From Phoronis pallida (lineage: Eukaryota; Phoronida; Phoronidae), in assembly GCA_028565715.1 (NCBI GenBank), contig JAOXYC010018901.1, forward strand, positions 1 to 15,261: a DNA stretch of 15,261 nt, in the 5' to 3' direction. A program made the position numbers and the translations under genes. Below, in pieces: positions 1 to 9,600 of this stretch (its first letter is position 1; each line of letters begins with the position of its first letter). The notes under the pieces were generated by a model. That model saw nothing but the letters and a program-made list of their open reading frames with translations. It was not told the origin of the DNA and made no database searches.

Positions 1-988
1 GACTCATACACAAAATTTCTAGTTGATTTGATTTTTGACCCCAGATCCTCACCAACAAGGAGACCGTATCTTTAACAAAAAAACACATTTGCCATAAAAC
101 GGAGAATGATTATTAGATAAAAAATATTTCACCATATGCCCAAATATGTCCGCGTTTGGAAAATTTATACTTTTAAGGGTTGAAAATGCCCAGTTTTTTG
201 TTAATTGCTAAAGGATGAAGGTCATTGCAAGTACTTATTCATATCCTTAAGTATAAAAAAACAAGCGCTAAAAGCAATCATTAAGAATGCATATAATCAA
301 AAACTTGAAAGTGGCAAAAAGGACTTGCAACATATTAAAATTTAACGTTTGATGGCTATCCATAGTTATACCAGACTTCCAATTATGCAGGTTTCATTGG
401 CATTTGTTTTGTATGGCTTTCTTGCTCACGAACAAGGCTCATGCATCTTTAATTTCTGACAAACCCTAAGTAAGTTCTGTAAGGTGCGTAGGCCTATGTT
501 TATGAATTGTTTTGAATGTAGTAGTAATTGAACATCACGAATAATACCTTTTGGCATTTTCTGCCGATTCAAATTTAGGATAATATGACTTTCACTCCCA
601 AAATATATATCTTAATGGAATGATGGTTCCACAGCTTTCGAAAATTATTGAAAATCGGTGATAAATATTTGTTGACGAACTGCAAAGTAATTTGGCTTGG
701 CTCTACTATGTATAAATGTGCGTGTGTTATCTTTTTTAGTGTATCCTATCTGCAATTTTATGTTCGTTGTTGCGATAAATGTAAAATGTTTTATTAATAA
801 AACAAGTTTTCTGCCGATCCAAAACCAAAAACAACATGAAGATTTTAACATTTGTTAAATATAAAACAGATGCTGCCGAAATGCAAAACCGAATGAGACA
901 CGTTATTTATCCGTAAACTTAAGCCCAGTACATGTACCAAGCCCAGCACTGAAATGACAATTTATAATTTCCAAGTACGTCTTTTAAG
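1..988. other. Intergenic, no gene seen
   Basis: AT-rich sequence with only short chance frames (longest about 68 codons, low-complexity product). No splice-supported exon, tRNA or clear repeat was found by eye. Confidence 0.6.
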
Positions 989-1186
989 CGACTTTAAGGT
1001 TACGTGGGAGGCTAATTACCATAGTGTCTTTTTCTACGAATAACTTAAAAAACATTAATTTTTACCCATGCAAGTATACTTTTTCTGAAAGATGGGGGGA
1101 TCAAACAATAAAGATGACATAATTTGGAATTTGTAGCGTTCTTTTGGTCACGTAACTTGGCATTTAAAGTCAAAATTTTGTTTTTT
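989..1186 (+). repeat. Left arm of the foldback element
   Basis: It pairs with 1494-1694 on the other strand. Differences are scattered substitutions and short indels, which indicates an old insertion whose arms have drifted apart. The most conserved parts are the outer 25 bases and the stretch around 1100-1180. Confidence 0.75.
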
Positions 1187-1493
1187 AGACTTCGGTACAC
1201 ATTCCTCAAATACTAGTTAATTATTTTAACAAATAATTTCAATACAAAAAAGTGCCAGGGAGGGATTCGTGTTAAACCTTTTCTTTCAGATTCTAAAAAA
1301 TTATCAAAAATCAAGAGTGTCGCAATTTTTCAAAAAAGTGAAGAAAAATGACTTATTATCTTGGATTGAAAAAAAAATGAAAAAGTGTACCGGAGTTTTG
1401 TGATCCTTTTTGGAGAGAATGCCTTTTATTGTTTTTTCTATTGAAGTTTTGACTCTATAGATTTCATGTGTATTTTCTACGGCAAATTTTATC

Positions 1494-1694
1494 AAAAAAA
1501 TAAAATTTTGACTTTAAATGCCGAGTCTCGTGACCAAAAGAACGCTACAAAATCCAAACTATGTCATCTTTATTGTTTGATCCCTCATCTTTCAGAAAAT
1601 GTGTACTTGTATAGGTAAAACATTTATACTTTTTAAGTTATTCGTATAAAAGGACACCATGGTAAATAGCCTCCCACGTAACCTTAAAAAGTCG
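1494..1694 (-). repeat. Right arm of the foldback element
   Basis: This is the reverse complement of the left arm. The outer end reads GCCTCCCACGTAACCTTAA then AAAGTCG on the plus strand, mirroring CGACTTTAAGG at the left end. Confidence 0.75.
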
Positions 1695-3060
1695 ATAATT
1701 ATTTAATATAATCATATTGAACTACATAATGGTATTATCATCTAGGTAATTATATTGAATTACTGTAAACAACATACTACTGATATGTTGACAAGATTAA
1801 TCACACGTAAAACATGAATCAACAAGCATCATTCATATGCAAATCAGCTTTACTAACCTATATCTAACAAAGATAAACGACGATGTATCTTAGATACTTG
1901 TAGATAACATGAAATACTTATACTATAAATTAATCATCATAAAGGATTTTGCAATCAGTGTTCAAAACATAATGTTTTTAAAGATCTTAAGTAAACTATT
2001 CAAACTAATTTTACTATGTTAAAACAGGCAATTTATTTCTTAAAGTGTTTGTATAAAACCCCCTTAAGAGCAACTTATCATTAGACACACAAGGTAAGTA
2101 CACATACTTTGAAGACGCTAGCGCCAATTAGACCCTCGCTGGGAATTTTCTTGAAACTTGGCAGATGAAAAGATTATGATTATGATGATACAAAGTGGAA
2201 AAAAAAACAAAGAAACGAGGATCACGGTCTTAACTTTGGCGTTACGGAAAGGCAAACTTTCGGCTATTTTGCAAATTTAGGACTTTGACTGGTTTAGAAA
2301 TATAGCACTTCAAATCGACAAAAAGTCAGTAAAATATAAAAGGCCTCTGAATTCCCTTTTCGTATTGTTGCTACGTCTTGGACATTGACAAATCATCATT
2401 TAAAAAGTAAATATAAAGTCAATTTTAAGTGTTCTGATAAAATCTGGCAGTGTCTAATTACACATTGCGGAAATAAAGGAAAAGTATACTTAGTACTATA
2501 GTACGTGTTACTAGTGTTAGAAAAGTAAAACTAGTTTGAGAAAGCTGCGGATAAAAGGATCAAATCACAACATTTATTCGGGTAATTTTGAAATTTTGTT
2601 CCAATGTATCTTAAAGGGACATTACTTACGAAAAATGTTGGTGATTTTCTACCACAATCTTTACAAGAGGCTGAAGGTCCTTCACAAAAACAAAAGTATT
2701 CTTTGTAGCAAAATCGCATATTCTTCACATTTTGGCCCAGTACACCCTACAATTCAATTTTCTCCAATAACGTTAAAGATCTGATCAAAACAATCTACTT
2801 CACGAGTCTTTGTAATCTATTGATCTTGTACTGTAGTAAACACCAATTTTTTTAAAGTGATGCTTGGCATGTTCCGTGTTTCATCAGATTGGCTAAAAGA
2901 AAATACTTCTTTAGAAAATTGAAACCCTATCCTATAACACCAAACCAGTATTTTGCCTTTAATGAATTGTGTTAATAACTTCAAAAAATTTCGCTCTGCC
3001 TTATCTTAAATGCAAATTATCATAAGAAATACACCTATAATTAATTAATTTAATTAATTA
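1695..3060. other. Intergenic, no gene seen
   Basis: AT-rich sequence downstream of the large gene. The two overlapping frames near 2531-2784 are antiparallel, short and without recognisable protein character. A stretch of TTAATTAA repeats stands at about 3040-3062. Nothing else can be supported. Confidence 0.55.
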
Positions 3061-3080
3061 ACTTTTAATTTAAAAAAACA

Positions 3081-3086
3081 TTTATT
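3081..3086 (-). terminator. Polyadenylation signal AATAAA for the large gene
   Basis: The reverse strand reads CCAATAAATGTTTTTTT here, about 295 bp after the TGA stop. This is the canonical metazoan signal in the right orientation, followed by a T-rich stretch and an AT-only stretch that would serve as a weak downstream element. The cleavage site would lie some 10-30 bp further left. Confidence 0.55.
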
Positions 3087-3381
3087 GGTCTTATCAAACA
3101 TTACAAAGAAACTAAACAAATGACCAAGGGATGACCAAAAGACATATGCCGCTACTATGGCCATCCATTAGAAAAAAGATTCATGCATAAAATTAGTTGT
3201 CTATAGTAAAATAGCAATTCAGTATTGCCTAAAATATGAACGTTTCGGTCCATAATTCAGTATGTATTGCTTTTTCAGGTCGTTGCTGAACTTTGTCTTC
3301 ATGCAAAAAGCAAGTTTATACATAGCAGATAGTCATCTATTGATCACAGTTTAGATGCATCTCAAAACTGGACAATTTTAA

Positions 3382-3654
3382 TCAATTCTTTGTCAACCAG
3401 CGCATTTCCCAGTTGTGTATATGAGCCATTCTTTTGTTGCGTGATTCGGACAAAGCAATGCTTCGACGAACCCGATGGTGCTCCAGTTCTCTCACTTCAA
3501 ACGGAGCAATAGCCAAACGACTTCTGCTAGGACAGGCTTCCGAAGCCCATAACTCAGTTTTACGTGCCATGCTTTCCTGGACTTTACCACTGTTTGCGGT
3601 CGATGTGACGTGGAATATGACTTCCTGGACTTTCCGGTTAAACACCATTAAAAT
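3382..3654 (-). CDS. Exon 20: C-terminal exon with stop codon and furin-like site
   Basis: The acceptor AATATTTCCTTTCAG is excellent. The exon has 90 codons and ends with TGA. It reads ILMVFNRKVQEVIFHVTST, then MARKTELWASEACPSRSRLA, then a strongly basic end containing HHRVRRSIALSES and finishing EMRWLTKN. R1616-V-R-R1619 before Ser fits the proprotein convertase consensus R-x-x-R. It is probably the last exon, since no donor is needed and a polyadenylation signal follows at 3086-3081. Confidence 0.78.
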   Translation of the reverse strand: MLMVFNRKVQEVIFHVTSTANSGKVQESMARKTELWASEACPSRSRLAIAPFEVRELEHHRVRRSIALSESRNKRMAHIHNWEMRWLTKN

Positions 3655-6600
3655 CTGAAAGGAAATATTGTTCTCATACATAGATTGACAAAACGCAAGG
3701 TCAACGAGGTGATCTGTTCGGTAAAAGTTCGGATCAACTTCTGCTCTTGACTATGCCGCAATTATTAACAGAAACTCAAGGACGCAATTTATGAAACCTG
3801 ACTGAAGCCTGACCCGAATAGTCAGAAAAAAACCTACTTCATTGGATTGTGTTTTTTTATTGTAGTAGATGAAGCACTTCGAAATAAAGTCCAAACATTA
3901 ATACATTAAAAAATAGTTACTTTCAGAACTTTTCGAAGTGCAGACAAGTCTTGGTCCTTCTCAACGTAAACATTAACTTGACCAGATACTTGCATAGCCA
4001 TGAATTGTTCTAAGAGTGTGAGAGAAGGGTTTGGGTTGTCTCGACTACTAAACACCATTTCCTCGACTGTCTCCCCAATGTACGGTTGGTATGTTGTCAT
4101 CAGTAAGGGTTCTAAAACAGGTAGATCAAACGTCATGGAGAACCCTTTTAAAATGATGTACTAGGAAACTAAATAATGAATAGTTTTAGGCAAGTGAGCA
4201 AATATGTCTATTTATTTCATTCCTGTTTTCACTCATGTAATAAAAAAACGGTGTTTTATCTTGTTACACACTGATAGTAACATTCTCTGTTTGTTGTCGG
4301 CTTTTGTCCAGATATTTAATAAAGAATGTGCAAGGTCATCCGCTTATTGTTGAACAGAGGCAACGAACTTAAATATTTTGAGCTCGAGCAAGAACACACA
4401 AAAAACCGTCGACTGAGGGGATTTTAGATGGCTTAGTAAAATATTCCGCGTTTCGCCTGGGTCAGGGATAATAACATTAACTAAACTGACAGAAATATAT
4501 TTATTAAAAGTTTCGACGACTTACTTAAGAATGAATATATCTGAGTGTTTTCAATGCACAGTCCGTTGTCACAGGCCAGTGAATGTACGCTTGAGTTCAC
4601 ATTTGCCGTGTTGAAAAAACTCGCTCTCTCCGGATTAGGAAATGGAACGCTGACTTTATCGACATACTGTGATAAGAACTTTAAGCATGACCTTAGTTTG
4701 TTACCCCAAGTTACACCTGAAAACAAATTCACACACTGTTGTCTGAAAACGAATTACCTCGTTTTGTCGGTTCTTAAAAGAGGGGTAATGCATTCGAAGC
4801 TTACTCTCATTTCTAAAAAATGAAGTATGAATAATCCCATCAATCTATATTACGATGCGATCTTATTTTCAAAAAAGCAACTTGCGTATTCTTGCCTTAT
4901 GCAAACCAATCTACGACAATGCGTATGTGTATTGTTTAGGCAAGACATTAGTAATGTGATTTTGGATGATATGTTTCATTGAAATTTGAAAGTATTAAAT
5001 GCAAAAACAGCGAACAATTTTCGTTGTGCGTGATAATATTCCACAAACGCTGTTCATGTTATCATCCAATGACATACCTTTTCCTATACCACATCCACAG
5101 TAAGTTACGAAACAATCCTTTATATCTTGCACTGCTGTATTTGGTAACCCAACTTGTTGGAGCTTTTTTATCAAGTCGTTCACAACATTCCTCCTGATCT
5201 TCTTTGTTTCATGACAAAAGCCCGCCTCCTCATTAGAACACGAACTGGGCAAACCAGGAAAGTTTTTAGAACATTATTTGTTATAAACCGATTCTTATTT
5301 TTTGAGATATGCATGAAGCAAATGATATCTCAAATTGAGGTGGAGCTGAGACAAACCTGAACTGAACGAAAATTTAGAAATCAGACATCTAGGCCTTTGC
5401 TGTGAAATGTAATTGCACTTTTTAAGGAGCGTAACTCGCGTCTTTTTTTACTGCTAGGAAAAATTTTAAACACAAAACATTACGTAGGAGAAAATGATAT
5501 AAAATATCAAACTATGTTTCCAATACCTGTCTTCGTTTGGTTGTTCTAAGATAAAGTAGAAGTCGTCACCGAGAGGGGACTGCTCGCATGCTCTTTCTAT
5601 GCTTATTGGATCGACGAGAGCACCGCCTGTTGAATGTTGAAATAAAAATGAACAAATAGGAATAAAACTTAAAAAAATCATTAAGTGAGATCCGAAATCT
5701 TCTCTATGGGAGTAATAAGACCTGACAGCTTCAATGAGCTACAAATTGTTCGCAATTACAAATGTACGTGATTTCAAACATAAATAGATAGTAGAGAAGA
5801 TTCCCAACTTGTGCTCGGCGTAATGGTGAGTCTTGCTATGTATTTCAGTGTATTTGCTTCGGTTCCATACATTGGTTTTGAGATCGCATGATTCTACATC
5901 CGGTTTGAGGATTGGTTTGAAATAAGCACAACCTATTTCATCTCGTTTGCATTGTTTCACGAAGTCAAGTTGCGGATCTGTTTTCTATTTATCAATGATT
6001 AAAAGGATGCAACGGAAAATGAAAAAAGTGAAATTTCCCATGGACGTATCAAAACATTTTGTTTTTCATTTATCATTACACTACATGGGGCACACCGTCA
6101 TGATCTACTGTTCTTACCTGAAACAATTTGTTGTTCGAATGACTTGAGCTCTTTAAACCATTGAGATTCAGCTTCACCTTCCCAAACGAACAAACGAACA
6201 CTTTCACCGACCTTCTGAGGGCGTAAATCAAAATACACTTTCTTTTTATGAGCGCTAACTCCCAAGACCATTTGTTCCATGTTAAACAATGTCATACATT
6301 TTCGGATTATCACCCTGGTTAGATCTGACAAGGTTTTAACCGAACCAGCTCTGACTTGGAGTTCAGCAGCCTGACCAGCCCGGAACCGGTACTTTTCTTC
6401 GAGATGACGTGTTTCCACTTCGCGCTGATTTACTGATCGCGTTCTATATATCGAGCCCTTGACAAGGTCGAATTCAACGAACTCAACTTTAATTTCTTCT
6501 AAACATTCTACCAGTTTTTCATCCAGTCTAAAGAATCGTCCACCAGGAGAGACAATATCTTTGATTGCAAAGTGATCCGATATCAGTTGAGCTGTGTTAA

Positions 6601-9600
6601 TGCCATCAAACAGTTTTGATTTTCTAGTTTCGTTTTTCAGTTTCTCTGGATAGGAGTACTCATGTTCAAGATACTCTGGTAGCTTAATAGTATGAAGCTG
6701 AGTTTTTTGGAATGAAACTGTTTCGCCTAGCATATTTTCTTGCGGTGTCACGCATATTTCTATTTCTTTTTGACTGTTCACTCTTACATAGTCAAACCCA
6801 GCACACTGCGCTAACTCCGAGAGTTTGCCGATGTCGATCGATGAAGCGTTCACCAATTCAATTTTGGCAGCCCTGTGTAATGAAACAAATACGTTAGCTC
6901 ACATAGCTCTGACTAAGTAATAATTAATCCTATCAAAGGGTATGTTGCATATCAAAGAAAGTAAAATTGTTTCCACGCGCACAATTTTCAATAGGTTCAA
7001 CCATCATTGCCGAACGTATATTACAGAGAGACGAACAACGGTCCCGCTTAAAAACTGTTGTTGTCTATAATTAAAATTTACTAACATATAGCTGATGTAA
7101 CTCCAGTAAACAGTGTTCATGTGCTGATGAAATTGAAAAATCAGTCATGTCTCACCTTCCCTCATAATAAAGCGACCCATCAGGATATCTTCCCCAAGTA
7201 TAGTGGCTACTTGCACGTTTTTCGTTCCAGGAGTCTAGAACTCTAATATCAAGTTGCCCTAAAACAAGATGAACATATCATTTGGAACGAAGACAATGTT
7301 TAATAACATTTATATTTCTAAACACACGTGGGTTCACGTTATACGAAAGAAGCCGCAATTCCCGATGTAGATGAGCGATGCTTCTAAGCACAGCTTGGTC
7401 GTCTATGAACCGGCACTCGACCTCGTGATGGAGAGGCAGGTCTTTCTTACATTTCAAGACTCTAAACGCCACTGCTTGACGACGCCTCTGTAAGAAAAGC
7501 AGGAGTTCCGAGAATCTGTTATTGAGGTTATACAAGAAAGGGGAATTACTTCACAAACGTAATCAAAACTTACCATTCCATTGTTGAGCTACTAAATAGC
7601 TCAGCCGTCGCAACCTGAATGCTAGTCGGAAAGTCATAAGTCTATCAGCACATCTGTCCATAATTCCGTCATCTTCGTCAGCATCCGTGCAATCAGGACA
7701 TGTAGTATCCGGTTCACCACACCACACTTCTTGCTTCTCCTCATTGGCAAACATGACGTCATCAAAGTAGTAGTAGAATAAGCTATATGGTAGTCACGAG
7801 ACAAGGATAATTGCAGGATTCTGAACTTTTGATGGTTTTACAACCTGTTTTTCTGTATCGCCTCAAAATCACAAAAAAGCGTCAGGCGCGCTACACCCCC
7901 TGTTTTAAAACGCTCCTATTTCGAAAACTTGCCCCATCGCCTACACTTTTTTTTAAACATTCCACCTTAGATAAGACTGATTTAAACATTTTTCATAAAA
8001 TTTTAAAAATCTAATTTAATTTGACCAATGGTCGCGTACCCCCTTAACAAACTTTATCTGCGAAAAATCACATTTGTAGATTTGGAATTATATTCTTTAC
8101 TGCTCAGTACATTATAGGCATTGGTGACTGAAAGAACCCAGAATTTTTTTTTTAATCAAAGGCTCAATATCTGGTTTCTGTAGTTTTGCCCAGGTGAAAG
8201 GTTTGCTCAACGAATCAATATTTCATGTATGCTCTATGTTAGGATGTACACATGTAGTAGAAAGAATGTATTTACTTGTAAAATCTTTCATCGCTTCTTT
8301 TTATTGGGTAGATGATTGGTTTGCACACATCTTCCATTCCTTTTTGTCCGCCTGTACTCTGACTGAGTGTCAGAGCAGGGAAACGACCCAAGCACCATTC
8401 CAATGGAGGTAAATCACCTGTAGCAGTTAAGACTACATTTGAGTATTTAACAAAATGTGAAAATTGAAAGTAATAGATGACGTATGAGACATCATCGCTG
8501 TGTTCATGAATAAAAAAGAACCCGGCCAACTTCTTATATTACGAGTCGATTTCTTAAAAATGTAAGTAATACTCTTTCATCTATGTTGCAGACGGTGACT
8601 TTAATTGTTGAAATCAATTTCTGCAGGTTAACTGACAGCCTCAGGGATTTAGTAAGAAATTTCTTGTCCTAAATATCACAAGTCAGAAGTCACGAAGTAC
8701 CTTTGACTTGTATAAGGGGATATTCCATGTTGCTTTCAAGAAGAAAACAATACTTTTTAAAAACATACAACAGTATGATCTTAAAGTCTCGTTTTCTTCC
8801 TGATTACAACATGGACAATACTAAGAACAAGAAAATTTGTCATCCTTTGACCATTGACTTTTGATTGAAAACAACTTGCTAGACTTACTGCCACCATGCG
8901 TTGTATGCAAGTTGGATCGCGTATCACGTCGCCCACGTAGACTTGAGGTTGAGTGACTTTTGGTAGGTACTGTTTCAAGTTCAACAGTGACTTGATTGTT
9001 TTTCACGTTTAGTTGAACGATGTTAATTGAATCAACCGATGACGTATGTGTAAAAACGGCAGCCTTTTCTGTGTTAGAAATTGTGGCCTGATCAGCAGTA
9101 ATGAAAATATCTTGCGGGGAAAATCTAAAGGAGCCATGACCATTTGTCTTAAGAACACTTTGAGCGTCAAGGGCGTTTTCTAAAGATTCACGATGAGGGT
9201 GTCCGTAAGTGTACCAAGGGTCACCAGATGACATGATAATATCGGGCTGAACCACGTTTAAAAATGCTTCAGTATTAGCGAAACTGTTTTTACTCCCGTG
9301 GTGACCCAACTTGTACACATTGGACTTAATGTCGTAACGCTTCAATGTTTCTACACTTCCAGCATCAGATACGTCACCGACAAATAACATCTTGATCCTA
9401 TCGTAAACCAGTCTCATCACCAGTCCCTTTTCATTTGACCCAGTTCCCAACTGAGAAGTTACAATTTCCATGTCCACGTTCGAGTTCTTACAGATTTCAA
9501 ATTTCGGGCAACGATTTGTTAAAGTGGGACACTTCCCAATTGATTCGTAAGCAAAGCCTTGTAATTTTCCCACCAGAACAGCATTTGCGTTTGAATGATA

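Larger units (their letters stand above)
989..1694. mobile_element. Foldback (MITE-like) DNA element
   Basis: The two ends are long imperfect inverted repeats: 989-1186 and the reverse complement of 1494-1694 align through nearly their whole length (shared blocks include GGTTACGTGGGAGGCTA, TCAAACAATAAAGATGACAT and GTAGCGTTCTTTTGGTCACG). The middle 307 bp is AT-rich with no credible transposase frame. TTAA stands symmetrically next to GGTTACG and CGTAACC at 994-997 and 1684-1687, which would fit a TTAA target site, though similarity continues a few bases outward (CGACTT). It is a non-autonomous element or an inverted duplication; I favour the former. Confidence 0.75.

Noticed and set aside
1304-1495. 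63-codon minus-strand frame inside the foldback element as a transposase remnant
   Set aside because: It is too short, Lys/Phe-rich from A/T runs, and shows no catalytic DDE/D pattern.
2531-2784. Overlapping frames on both strands (82 and 65 codons)
   Set aside because: They are antiparallel, AT-rich, without splice-linked neighbours or recognisable protein features, and lie in intergenic DNA.
3434-3658. 74-codon plus-strand frame opposite exon 20
   Set aside because: It is the shadow of the coding exon on the other strand; the minus-strand reading has a strong acceptor and correct phase.
4979-5360. Two plus-strand frames around 4979-5360
   Set aside because: They overlap exon 17 on the opposite strand and look hydrophobic and random, with no start context or splice support.
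7563-7754. Separate gene starting at the ATG at 7754
   Set aside because: The Hedgehog-like match continues upstream of this Met across the exon 12/13 junction, and phases agree, so it is an internal Met.
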